Below, in pieces: positions 1-9,600 of a stretch of 64,000 nt of DNA. How positions within the stretch are numbered: the stretch's first letter is position 1; every line of letters begins with the position of its first letter. The position numbers and the translations under genes are program-made. The notes under the pieces were generated by a model. The model was given only the letters and a program-made list of their open reading frames with translations. It made no database searches and had not been told where the DNA came from. The stretch is from QHXM01 sp032160165 (GTDB lineage Bacteria > Acidobacteriota > Blastocatellia > Pyrinomonadales > Pyrinomonadaceae): positions 27,948 to 91,947 of the forward strand of contig JAVHWA010000126.1 of NCBI GenBank assembly GCA_032160165.1, read 5' to 3'.

Positions 1-2
1 GG

Positions 3-1694
3 TTGCTGGGAATTCTCAAGGCGGGCGGTGCTTATGTACCACTTGACACCGAGTACCCGGAACAGCGCCTGCGATACATGATCGAGGACGCCGGCGTCCG
101 CGTGATGCTGACACAGTCGTCCCTGGCCGAAGCATTGTCCGGGCGATGCGAGCAGGTCCTATGTATTGATTCCGATTGGGAGGGTTTCGCGTCCGAAAGC
201 GTTGAGAACTTACCTTGTGACGCAAGCGCCCAGAATCCCGCCTATATAATCTACACGTCGGGTTCGACCGGGCGCCCCAAGGGAGTGGTCGTAACTCATA
301 GCTCCGTAGCTCGGACAGTCTGCGACACGAATTATATTTCAGTAAGCCCGAGCGATCGCATTGCTCAGGCTTCCAACTCCAGTTTTGACGCTGCTACATT
401 CGAATTCTGGAGCGCGCTGGTCCATGGAGCGATACTGGTTGTCATTCCGAAAGAGACGATGATCTCGCCCCGGGACCTGGCAAGCCATGTTCGTAAGTTT
501 GGAATCACTGTTCTCTTTCTCCCTACTGCGCTCTTTAATCAGGTCGCCGGCCATGATCCCGGCGCCTTCAGCTCACTTCGCTACCTCATGTTCGGAGGCG
601 AGATGGCTGACCCGGCCGCGGTGCGAAATGTGCTCAGCACCAGTCCGCCGCGTCACTTGCTTCACATGTACGGTCCAACCGAGAGCACAACTTATGCGTC
701 ATGGCATGCGGTTGAGAATCTCTCCCAGGACGCCTCGACAGTCCCTATCGGTCGCCCTGTCTCAAACACGCAGATCTACCTATTGGACCGCGATTGTAGA
801 CCCGTGCCCCTTGGCGTCGCCGGAGAGCTCTGCGTCGGAGGAGACGGTTTGGCTCGCGGATATCTGTGCCGTCCCGAGCTGACCGCCGAACGATTCATCC
901 CCGATCCTTTCAGCACGGCACCCGGTTCGAGGTTCTATCGCACAGGTGACGTGGCGCGCCGGCTTCCCAACGGTGCGATAGAGTTTATGGGTCGCGGTGA
1001 CGAGCAGGTAAAGATACGAGGCTATCGAATAGAGCTGGGCGAGATTGAGTGCGTATTGAGAGAACACGAGGGTGTGCGCGAAGTGGTGGTCCTCGCCAGA
1101 GAAGACGCGCCTGGGGAAAAACGACTGGTCGCATACATCGTCGGCGGAGAGTTCGACGCTCCAACTTCGAGCGAACTGCGGAGCTACATGAGAGAGCGCG
1201 TGCCGGACTATATGGTACCGACAGCTTTCATCGTGCTTGAGCAGATGCCATTGACGCCCAACGGTAAAATAGACCGCCGCGCTCTGCCGGCCCCAGAGCT
1301 CACCAGGTACGAGTACCACTCTGGCCTTGTACCGCCGCGCACTCCCGTCGAAGCGGCCCTGACCGACATCTTCGGTGCAGTGCTGGGCTTGGCAAGTGTA
1401 GGAGTCAACGAAAACTTCTTCGATCTGGGCGGCCATTCTCTGCTGGCAACGCAGATCATGTCGCGCATACGCGAGAACCTTCAAATCGAGTTACCGCTGC
1501 GGGCGCTATTCTCGAACCCGACGGTCGGTGAGCTGACGGTGATTGCTGAGGACGCGTTGAAGAACCGTACCACGACTGATCCGCTATCAATCGAGCGAGT
1601 TTCGAGAGACGCATATCGCGCGACCATCTCTGCCGCAGGCGTACTGGAAATTCCGGAGGCGTTGAAGAGGTCGATGCAGATGGCAGAGGGATAG
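3..1694 (+). CDS. Non-ribosomal peptide synthetase, C-terminal A-T fragment (5' end outside window)
   Basis: This is the end of a multimodular peptide synthetase; the frame is already open at the window edge, so the apparent TTG start is not real. Adenylation-domain core motifs appear in order: YIIYTSGSTGRPKG (residues 81-94 of the visible part), the MYGPTES motif near 223, YRTGD near 313, the KIRGYRIELGEIE block and NGKIDRR near 420. A thiolation domain follows with GGHSLL, whose Ser (near 478) would carry phosphopantetheine. The first specificity position looks like Asp (FDAATFEFW), as expected for an alpha-amino acid, but I cannot predict the substrate. About 50 residues follow the T domain with no condensation, thioesterase or reductase domain, so this polypeptide does not itself show a release domain. 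Type II thioesterase, MbtH and PPTase genes follow on the same strand, forming the 3' end of a biosynthetic cluster. Confidence 0.95.
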   Translation: MLGILKAGGAYVPLDTEYPEQRLRYMIEDAGVRVMLTQSSLAEALSGRCEQVLCIDSDWEGFASESVENLPCDASAQNPAYIIYTSGSTGRPKGVVVTHSSVARTVCDTNYISVSPSDRIAQASNSSFDAATFEFWSALVHGAILVVIPKETMISPRDLASHVRKFGITVLFLPTALFNQVAGHDPGAFSSLRYLMFGGEMADPAAVRNVLSTSPPRHLLHMYGPTESTTYASWHAVENLSQDASTVPIGRPVSNTQIYLLDRDCRPVPLGVAGELCVGGDGLARGYLCRPELTAERFIPDPFSTAPGSRFYRTGDVARRLPNGAIEFMGRGDEQVKIRGYRIELGEIECVLREHEGVREVVVLAREDAPGEKRLVAYIVGGEFDAPTSSELRSYMRERVPDYMVPTAFIVLEQMPLTPNGKIDRRALPAPELTRYEYHSGLVPPRTPVEAALTDIFGAVLGLASVGVNENFFDLGGHSLLATQIMSRIRENLQIELPLRALFSNPTVGELTVIAEDALKNRTTTDPLSIERVSRDAYRATISAAGVLEIPEALKRSMQMAEG

Positions 1695-1764
1695 TATTGG
1701 AAGAACGCTAAACGGGCTCTCGCTTAGTTGGTAGCCTTCCGAACTATTACTTCAATAATCGAAT

Positions 1765-2532
1765 ATGTCGAGTTCAATCGCGAACCCCTGGATATCGCAT
1801 CGGGAGCCATCCAAGCGAGCAACGTCGCGTCTCTTCTGTTTTCCATATGCCGGCGGCGGTGCGCCCATATTTCGCTCGTGGCAAAAGCGGGTCCCGCCTC
1901 CCACAGAAGTCTGCGCGATTCAGCTTCCCGGTCGCGGCGCGCGCATACGCGAGACCCCTTTTAGCCGGATGCGCCCGCTGGTTTCGGCTCTGACGGACGC
2001 GCTGCTACCGCTCTTCGACAAGCCATTCGCTTTCTTTGGTCATAGTATGGGGGCGTGGGTCAGTTTCGAGGTTGCGCGGGTTCTCAAAGAGAAACATGAG
2101 ATCGAACCGTTTCATCTGTTCGTCTCCGGAGCGTGGGCCCCGCAGGTCGGAAGCCGCGAGACCCCAATCTATGATCTGCCCGAACACGAATTCATCGACG
2201 CTCTGCGTGTGCTTAACGGAACGCCGAAAGAGCTACTGGAAAGCGCTGAACTAATGGCGCTGTTGGTTCCTGTATTGCGAGCGGACTTTGCGGTTTGCGA
2301 GACCTACAAGTACGCAACCGGGCCTCCTCTGGATTGCGCGGTGACGGCGTTCGGGGGTTTGCAGGACCGCAGGCTATCTCGGGGCGACTTAAAGGCATGG
2401 AGTGAACAAACCACGGGACCTTTTGCGATGCGCATGTTGCCGGGAGACCATTTTTTTCTGCATGAGAATGAACCTGCGATTGTCGAATCGATCGTCGCAG
2501 AGCTGGGCAAGTCAGCCAACAACAGCGCTTGA
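1765..2532 (+). CDS. Type II thioesterase (GrsT/SrfAD-like)
   Basis: A 255-residue alpha/beta hydrolase of the size normal for external (type II) thioesterases, which clear misprimed or stalled acyl groups from NRPS carrier domains in the cytosol. The family opening FCFPYAGGGAPIF is at residues 24-36, the nucleophile Ser94 lies in GHSMG, and the catalytic His lies in GDHFFLHE near residue 229. It begins 70 bp after the NRPS stop. Because the last synthetase module lacks a release domain, this enzyme could also take part in product release, but that is inference. Confidence 0.92.
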   Translation: MSSSIANPWISHREPSKRATSRLFCFPYAGGGAPIFRSWQKRVPPPTEVCAIQLPGRGARIRETPFSRMRPLVSALTDALLPLFDKPFAFFGHSMGAWVSFEVARVLKEKHEIEPFHLFVSGAWAPQVGSRETPIYDLPEHEFIDALRVLNGTPKELLESAELMALLVPVLRADFAVCETYKYATGPPLDCAVTAFGGLQDRRLSRGDLKAWSEQTTGPFAMRMLPGDHFFLHENEPAIVESIVAELGKSANNSA

Positions 2533-2583
2533 GGCGCTGTCGCTGGCACTCTCAATCTAAATCTTAGGAGTCACCTTACCGCC

Positions 2584-2793
2584 ATGGAAGAGAGAGAAGA
2601 CAACACAATTTACAAAGTCGTGGTGAATCATGAACAGCAGTACTCGATCTGGCCCGCCGATCGCGAGAACGCGCTCGGTTGGAATGATGCGGGCAAGCAG
2701 GGCACTAAGGCGGAATGCCTTGCCTACATAAAAGAGGTTTGGACGGACATGAGGCCTCTCAGTTTGAGGAAGAAGATGGAGGGTGGATCGTAG
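2584..2793 (+). CDS. MbtH-like NRPS chaperone
   Basis: A 69-residue MbtH-family protein. These small proteins bind and activate or stabilise NRPS adenylation domains. The hallmarks are present: NHEQQYSIWPADRENALGW in the N-terminal half and WTDMRPLSLR at the C-terminus. A GGAG ribosome-binding element sits about 15 bp upstream of the ATG. Its position directly after the type II thioesterase supports a single biosynthetic operon. The following PPTase frame overlaps its 3' end. Confidence 0.95.
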   Translation: MEEREDNTIYKVVVNHEQQYSIWPADRENALGWNDAGKQGTKAECLAYIKEVWTDMRPLSLRKKMEGGS

Positions 2794-3569
2794 TCACGAG
2801 CCGATACGCCGCGGACCTGATAGCCGCAAATTCGCTCGAGAATGTTTGGGCCAATCCGCCTGAACGGCTCGAGCTTCCTGATGACAGAGTCCACCTCTGG
2901 CGATCATCGCTTGTCCGCTCCCATTCTGAGCTAAAGGAACTCCGCGCACTGCTGGTACATGATGAGCTGACGCGGGCGGCGCGTTTCCACTTTAATAGGG
3001 ACCGCGATCATTTCATCGCCGCTCGCGGAACACTGCGAAGGATTCTCGCAGACTATCTGGATCTGGATCCATCGCGCGTCTGTCTCAGCTACAGCTCGTA
3101 TGGCAAACCCGCACTTGCCCGCTCTCACGCATCGCACCCTTTGAGATTTAATCTGGCGCACTCGCACCAGCTGGCCCTCTTCGCGTTCACCAACAATCGT
3201 GAGATCGGCGTTGATGTGGAGCACATACGGGCTGCGTCTGCAGACGAGAAGGTGGCCACTAACTACTTCTCGCCGGACGAGGCAGCAACGCTTCGTGCGC
3301 TTCCTTCGGCCGATCGCGTTGAAGCATTCTTTAATTGCTGGACTCGCAAGGAGGCTTTTATCAAAGCCAGGGGCGAAGGACTTTCATTTCCCCTTGCGCA
3401 GTTCGACGTCGATATGGATTCGGGAGAGCACCAGGTAAGACTGAAGGTCGCAGGCTGCGAGTCGGAAACTGCGCGGTGGTCGCTACAGTCGCTGGTACCT
3501 GCTGAAGGCTATGTCGGGGCTATTGCCGTGGAAGGAAGTGACTGGCAATTGGATCGCTGGCAGAGGTGA
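2715..3569 (+). CDS. 4'-phosphopantetheinyl transferase, Sfp/HetI type
   Basis: Transfers phosphopantetheine from CoA to the carrier-domain serine, making the NRPS active. The diagnostic Mg/CoA motifs are present: IGVDVEH, then the CWTRKEAFIKARGEGLS block about 55 residues later. The start is uncertain. The ATG at 2715 overlaps the mbtH gene by 79 bp and gives 284 residues; a TTG at 2739 is the next candidate, and the recognisable domain begins about 55 residues further in. The gene closes the NRPS operon; a heptamer repeat array follows its stop directly and separates it from convergent topA. Confidence 0.9.
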   Translation: MPCLHKRGLDGHEASQFEEEDGGWIVVTSRYAADLIAANSLENVWANPPERLELPDDRVHLWRSSLVRSHSELKELRALLVHDELTRAARFHFNRDRDHFIAARGTLRRILADYLDLDPSRVCLSYSSYGKPALARSHASHPLRFNLAHSHQLALFAFTNNREIGVDVEHIRAASADEKVATNYFSPDEAATLRALPSADRVEAFFNCWTRKEAFIKARGEGLSFPLAQFDVDMDSGEHQVRLKVAGCESETARWSLQSLVPAEGYVGAIAVEGSDWQLDRWQR

Positions 3570-3572
3570 TTC

Positions 3573-3744
3573 GATTGCGGATTGCGGATGCGGATTGCGG
3601 ATTGCGGATTGCGGATTGCGGATTGCGGAACAAGTGGGCGAAAGTTAGGCTCAAGTCAACATGAATGGTCTTACGGTCGATTGCGTCTTCAATCTTCTAT
3701 TAACAAATAGCGGTGGGAATCTTCAATCCGCAATCCGCAATCGG
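3573..3744. repeat. Heptamer repeat hairpin, ATTGCGG type
   Basis: About seven tandem copies of ATTGCGG (one shortened) lie at 3573-3629, directly after the PPTase stop. The reverse complement (CAATCCG repeated) lies at 3723-3744, immediately before the topA stop. The two arms could form an imperfect hairpin between two convergent genes. It belongs to the set of 7-bp repeat spacers found throughout this window. Confidence 0.85.
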
Positions 3745-3745
3745 A

Positions 3746-6292
3746 TCATCCGGCAATGGTTCGATCTTTGCCGGCGGACGCAGTTGGCTGCACCAGCGGA
3801 GTGGGTTGGGCCTCCGCTCGATAATCACAACCCTCTTTAGCGCAGTAGTGAACTGTCCCGTCCTTCTTTGTTGTCTTCTCCAGCAGGAACGGCGCCTTGC
3901 ACTTCGGACATTCCTCGATTACCGGCTTGTCCCAGTAAACAACATCGCACTTGGGATACTCAGAACAACCGTAGAATGCTTTGCCGCGTTTGGATTTCTT
4001 TACAACGATTTCACCGCGACAACCGGGGCGCGGACACGCTACTCCAGTCGTCTCTCGTTTGATGTAATTGCACTTCGGGTAATTCGAGCAGGAAATAAAT
4101 TCGCCGAAGCGTCCGTGCCTCAGAACTAGCTGAGCGCCATCAACCGGACACTTCTCATCAAGCGGGACCGGGGGCGGAGCTATTGCGCCGCTCTTCGCGA
4201 TCTTTCGTATGTTTCGACAATCTGGGTATCCAGTGCATCCGAGGAACTGGCCAAAGCGTCCACGCTTGAGCGCCATCGGCTTGCCACACAGATCACACTC
4301 TTCCGCTTCTTCGGCTTCGGTTCCGCCGGGTGCCGCGGCGCCTGACCCCGCGCCCGCCGCCGCATCGCCATCGGTCGCAGGCTTGCTCACCTCGCGAGTC
4401 GTTCGGCACTCGGGATAATTCGAGCATGCGAGAAACTGACCGAAGCGTCCGAACTTGATGACCATCGGCGCACCGCAATTCTCGCAAATCTCGTCAGTGG
4501 GAATCGCCTGCTGTTTGACGGCGCGCATAGTCGCTTCAGCAGTCTTCAAGTCCTTCGCAAACTTTTCGTAGAACTCGTGAAGTGCCACCCTCCACTTCAG
4601 CTTACCCTCTTCGATTTCGTCGAGCTCTTCTTCCATTCGCGCAGTGTATGACTCGTTAAAAAGGTCATCAAAGCTGGCGACCAGCAGGTCGTTGACGGTC
4701 TTGCCCAGACCGGTCGGGTGGAACCGTCCCTCCAGTTTTTCCACATACTCGCGATCTATGATCACGGTCATGATCGCCGCATAGGTTGAGGGGCGACCGA
4801 TTCCCTTTTCTTCAAGGGCTTTGACCAGTGTCGCCTCTGTATAGCGCGGAGGAGGTTCAGTGAAATGTTGTTCCGGATCGACAGAGTTGAGCTTGAGCAC
4901 TTCTCCCTTTTCGCCCAGCGGAAGTTTGCGTTCGGCCTCTTCGTCTTCCTCAGTTTTCTCGTCGCGTCCTTCCTGATAGACCTTGAGGAAGCCGTCGAAC
5001 TTCTGCACCGAGCCTGTCGCTCTGAAGATGAAGCGTCGAGCTTCTATGTCGATGGTGGTTTGATCGAAGATGGCCGCAGTCATCTGCGATGCCACGAAGC
5101 GTTGCCAGATGAGCCGGTAGAGTTTCAGCTCTTCTTTATTAAGATACTGGGCGATGGCGTCTGGTGTGCGAGTCACGTCCGTGGGGCGAATCGCCTCGTG
5201 CGCATCCTGTGCGCCTTTTTTCGAACGGAAGTGAACGGCCTTTTCGGGCAGGTAATTCGGACCGTATTGCGAGCCGATGAAATCGCGCACTTCACCGAGG
5301 GCTGCATCGGATACACGAGTTGAATCCGTACGCATGTACGTGATAAGACCCACGGTCTCAGAGCCTACCTCTACACCTTCGTAGAGCTTCTGGGCGAGCA
5401 TCATCGTCTTCTTGACGGCAAAGCCCAGCTTGCGCGAGGCCTCCTGCTGCAGCTTTGAAGTGATGAAGGGCGGCACGGCGTTGCGCTTCCGCTCCTTCGT
5501 CGTGACTTCCGCGACCTTGTAAGACTGCTGGCCGGCTTCGGCGACAATCTCAGCGGCTTGAGTTTCGTTGCCGATCAGGATTTCAGTCTTCTTAAGCTCC
5601 TGGTCAAATCCGCTGGTCTTGACGGTTTGGTCGCCGATTCTGAAGAGGCGCGCATCGAATGCCGGCGGAAGCTTGGCTGCCAGGTTCGCTGCCACTGTCC
5701 AGTACTCCGTCTTGATAAACGCTTCGATTTCGCGTTCGCGCTCAACTACCATGCGCAGGGCGACGGACTGTACGCGGCCCGCGCTCAAACGGCCACCAAT
5801 CGTGCGGCAGAGAAGCGGAGAAACCTTGTAGCCCACCAGGCGGTCCAGCAGCCGCCGAGCCTGTTGTGCGTCGACCAGGTTCGAGTCGATCTCCTTCGGG
5901 TGATTGAAGGCCTCTTTAACGGCGCGCTTTGTGATCTCGTTGAACATCACCCGATACGAAGGCTTCTTTGGACGTTTGGGAACGATCTCTTCCGCCAAAT
6001 GCTGACAAATCGCCTCGCCCTCCCGGTCGGGGTCAGCCGCCAGGTAAATCGTATCGGCTTCTTTTGCAGCCTTCTTCAGGTCGGCGACGATCTTCTTGTT
6101 ATTGCGTTTCTTCGAATCGGGAATGACCTCGTACGTGGGCTCGAAATCGTGCTCGACATCCACGCCCAGCCCTTTTGAGGGAAGGTCCTTGATATGGCCG
6201 ATCGAGGCCATCACCTGATAGTCGTTTCCTAAATATTTGTTAATCGTCTTGGCCTTAGCGGGCGACTCAACGATTACTAAGTTCTTAGCCAT
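3746..6292 (-). CDS. topA: DNA topoisomerase I (type IA)
   Basis: An 848-residue type IA topoisomerase that relaxes negative supercoils through a 5'-phosphotyrosine intermediate. The Toprim domain opens with VIVESPAKAKTI (residues 6-17) and holds DPDREGE (87-93). The nucleophile is Tyr319 in LITYMRTDS, the same number as in the E. coli enzyme. The C-terminus carries a run of zinc-ribbon modules; three have the pattern CxxCGxPM..GRFGQFL-C-YPxC and two are more divergent, ending with a histidine/cysteine-rich module. The start is the ATG at 6292. A 7-bp perfect stem (6313-6331) and a pair of near-identical direct repeats lie in the upstream region. Confidence 0.98.
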   Translation of the reverse strand: MAKNLVIVESPAKAKTINKYLGNDYQVMASIGHIKDLPSKGLGVDVEHDFEPTYEVIPDSKKRNNKKIVADLKKAAKEADTIYLAADPDREGEAICQHLAEEIVPKRPKKPSYRVMFNEITKRAVKEAFNHPKEIDSNLVDAQQARRLLDRLVGYKVSPLLCRTIGGRLSAGRVQSVALRMVVEREREIEAFIKTEYWTVAANLAAKLPPAFDARLFRIGDQTVKTSGFDQELKKTEILIGNETQAAEIVAEAGQQSYKVAEVTTKERKRNAVPPFITSKLQQEASRKLGFAVKKTMMLAQKLYEGVEVGSETVGLITYMRTDSTRVSDAALGEVRDFIGSQYGPNYLPEKAVHFRSKKGAQDAHEAIRPTDVTRTPDAIAQYLNKEELKLYRLIWQRFVASQMTAAIFDQTTIDIEARRFIFRATGSVQKFDGFLKVYQEGRDEKTEEDEEAERKLPLGEKGEVLKLNSVDPEQHFTEPPPRYTEATLVKALEEKGIGRPSTYAAIMTVIIDREYVEKLEGRFHPTGLGKTVNDLLVASFDDLFNESYTARMEEELDEIEEGKLKWRVALHEFYEKFAKDLKTAEATMRAVKQQAIPTDEICENCGAPMVIKFGRFGQFLACSNYPECRTTREVSKPATDGDAAAGAGSGAAAPGGTEAEEAEECDLCGKPMALKRGRFGQFLGCTGYPDCRNIRKIAKSGAIAPPPVPLDEKCPVDGAQLVLRHGRFGEFISCSNYPKCNYIKRETTGVACPRPGCRGEIVVKKSKRGKAFYGCSEYPKCDVVYWDKPVIEECPKCKAPFLLEKTTKKDGTVHYCAKEGCDYRAEAQPTPLVQPTASAGKDRTIAG

Positions 6293-6370
6293 TGTCTCTT
6301 TTCAATCCACCGGCCGGCGAATCACGCCGGCAAAACCTTCACACCCGTGTCGTCCTCCAGAACCTACGCG

Positions 6371-6409
6371 CTCATCAAAACTTGACTGTAAAACTCATCA
6401 AATTTGACG
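6371..6409. promoter_or_regulatory. Direct repeat pair upstream of topA
   Basis: CTCATCAAAACTTGAC at 6371-6386 and CTCATCAAATTTGACG at 6394-6409 differ at only a few positions and are spaced 23 bp apart, about two helical turns. They lie 79-117 bp upstream of the topA start in an otherwise gene-free 348-bp spacer (6293-6640). This arrangement is typical of tandem binding sites for a DNA-binding protein, but the protein is unknown. Confidence 0.4.
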
Positions 6410-6640
6410 ACACTGTTTGAAAATAACATCATTAGTGACTCCAAAGTCAAATGAAGCTGTGCTCGCCCTATCGAGGAGCAGAGTCACTATTCGTCGTCAA
6501 AGCGACTACCTTTGAGGACGGTCGAGCTCATTTGGTTGGCCGATCTTTGGGGCGGTGATCCGGGTCGCACGGCCGCAGGCGAGCGTCCGCGTCGAGTCCT
6601 TTGCGTGTGCCTATATTACCGGCAATGCCGGGTCGGATGG

Positions 6641-9600
6641 TTACTTTACATCATTGATAATGACTACATCTGAGGGCTGACTTCCGCGTGCGACTGCCAG
6701 TTGATGGTGATCGGGGGAATAGTCAAACCAGAAAATCTGGTCGGAGGTGAAGTCCGTCAATTGGGTGGGTTTTCCTCCGTCGATCGGCTGACTAATCAGG
6801 TTTGAGACGCCGCCTTGCGTGTTTATATAGATGACTGCACGACTGTCGGGCGTCCAGCCAAATCTGCCTCTCGTCTGCGGCAACTCAAAGGTCTTGATTG
6901 GTTTTCCACCTTCGATCGAGATGATCGCCCCCAGATATCGCTTCGGCTGGGACTGCTCGTCCAGGAAGACGATGGCGGTCAACTTACCGTCCGGGGAGAC
7001 AGAAGGTCTGAATGAGAGATAGTCCGTCAGCTGCGTAGGCGCGCCGCCGTCGATCGGGACTCTCCATAGAAGAGACGGACCGCTGTCCGTGCTCATGTAG
7101 ACCACCCACTTGGAGTCAGGCGTACAAGTCGGAAACTGCTCGTTCTTGCCGGCCGTCAGTTGCAGAGGATTGCTGCCATCGACGTCAATGCGCCATATGT
7201 GGCGTTCCCCCGAACGAGTGGAAGCAAACACTATGAAACGCCCGTCGGGTGAAACAATCGCTCCGCTGCTGCGTCGCGCATTCCGAGTAAGTTGCTTGAC
7301 ACCGGTACCGTCGGAATTCATCACCCACAGGTCCTGGTCGCCGGTGGTACTCGAGGTGTAGACGATCTTGCCGTCGCGAGTCCACGAGACCCCGTCGTCG
7401 CCATCCGTCTTTCCGGAGCTGATCTTAACTGCCCGCCTGGTATCGGCTTCAGGCAGGACCCATATATTTGAGAGCCGCTCTCCCTGCATCGTAACAAGCG
7501 TCGATGAATCCTGGGTCAGGCTGACGCCGAAATAGTTGCTCAAATCATTCGTCACTTTGCGCGCCTCGCCGCTCGGATACGCTACGTGCCATATCTGTTG
7601 GAAAGCGCCGGAAGAGTCCTCTGCTGCGTTCAGAATCAGGCCCGAGCCGTTATGCAACCATGTGATCTGTCCAATCCCCGTCCAAAGTTGAGTCGTCAGA
7701 TCTTTTTCCGACTTGTCGCTGACTCGCACTGCCTTCAGATTGTTGGTCATGACGCCCTGAGAAGTGCCTCGAGTTGAGAAAGCTATCATCTCTCCGTCAG
7801 GTGACCAGGCCGGTCCGAAAGTCAGTGAGCCGGCGCCATATGGAAAGAAGACGGCGCCCTTTTTGACGAGGAGTTTTTCCTCCCCCGCGCCATCGGCGCC
7901 CGCAATCATGAGGGCGGATTCTCCGATGTCCGGGTACCCGCGCACGAACGCCACGCGCTTATCGTCGGGTGAGAGCGTGATCGCCGAGTCCACCTCTTCG
8001 GCCACTTTGACGGGCGCGACTCCACCGAGGACCGGAACACGATAGAGCACCGTTCGACTCTTCTCGTCCCGGCGATAGTAGATATAGCTCCCGTTGTGTG
8101 AAAAGCCCGGAGTGAGGTAATCGTCGCCCGTGACAGGTACGATTTCTTTGTCGCTGCCGGTGGCGACATGCTTTAGCAGAATGGTCTGCTTGCCACGGTC
8201 GCCGCTGACGTGGACGACGAATTGGCCATCGCCCGAGATCGCTGCTTGTCCGGCTTTTCCGTTGGTCGTCAGTTTCGAAAGCTTCGTCTTTGCGAACGCG
8301 AGGGAAGCCGCCGGGCCTTGCGCGGGTCTGGTAAACCTATAAATTCCGAAGCCAACCGCTACCAGCACGACAAGGCCGAGCGCAGCGATGACCGCAGTTC
8401 TTTTGTACGACTGGGGCTTTCCTTCGCTAATAGTCTGACCGTCGCGGAGGATTGTTTTCCTCGCGTCTGCCTCGGCGGTCGGGCTGCGCCTCTCGTCGGC
8501 GGTATCGACGATCACCGTGGCTGCGCTTGATGCATCGGAAGCGCTCGCCTCGCGCGGAGGTTCCTGAGAGGCCTTTAAGGCGGCTTCGATGTCCAACTGC
8601 TGTTTGAGTGCTCGCAGAGCGCTGCTCATCTCCTCCACCGTTTGATAACGCTTATCGCGTTCCTTCGTAAGCGCCCGCTGCACGATCGTCTCGAGCTGGT
8701 TCGGCACCTCGACCCGCGCGCGCGCGGCGAGTGGCGCAGGCTCTTTATCCAGAATGGAAACGATGACGTGACTGGGGGTCTCGCCCTCGAATGGAGGTCG
8801 TCCTGCAAGCATCTCGTAAACCACGCAGCCCAGGCTCCACACATCGGAACGAGCATCGACTTCAGTCCCGCGCGCCTGCTCTGGCGACATGTAGAGCGCC
8901 GTTCCCATCACCACCCCCGCAGCCGTTTGCACGAGCGCCTGGGTAGAAACGTCTGAAGCGCTGCTCGCACCCCTGTCCAGTTCTTCAATGAGCTTCGCCA
9001 GACCGAAATCGAGGACTTTCACATAGCCGTCCTTGCGCAGCATTATGTTTTCAGGCTTTATGTCGCGGTGAACAATACCGGCCTGGTGCGCTGCGTTGAG
9101 TGCGCTTGCTGTTTGCAGCGCAATTTCGATGGCCCCATCGCGCGCGAGCTCGCCGCTTCGGATGTGTTCGCGCAGAGTTATCCCATCTATGAATTCGGTT
9201 GCGATGAAATTGGTTCCCTTCTCCTCTCCAATTTCATATACAGTCAGGATGTTCGGATGATTTAAGGCGGACGCCGCCCGTGCCTCTCGTTTGAAACGAC
9301 GAAGCCGCTCAGCATCCTTCGTGAAATAGTCCGGCAGCAGCTTGAGTGCCACCTTGCGTCCCAACCTCTTGTCGCGTGCGAGGTAGACTTCACCCATACC
9401 ACCGGCACCGATCAACTCGAGCACTTTGTAATTTCCCAGGTCGCTTCCGACTACTGACGCAGCAGCGTCTTCCGCCACCAGGCGTGCGGCTGTTTCCAGC
9501 GCGGGTTTATCGAGAAAGGCATCTTCGTCACCTTCCGAGTCCAGAAGCGATTCCACCTCTGAGCGCAGATCCTTGTCGTCGCCGCACTCGCTATCCAGAT

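Noticed and set aside
780..1484. 234-residue frame antisense to the NRPS
   Set aside because: Shadow frame; the sense strand carries all adenylation and carrier motifs.
3573..3744. CRISPR array
   Set aside because: The repeated unit is 7 bp without unique spacers; it is a tandem microsatellite-like array, not direct repeats with spacers.
5558..6178. 206-residue frame antisense to topA
   Set aside because: Shadow of the topA coding frame; codon-position bias follows topA.
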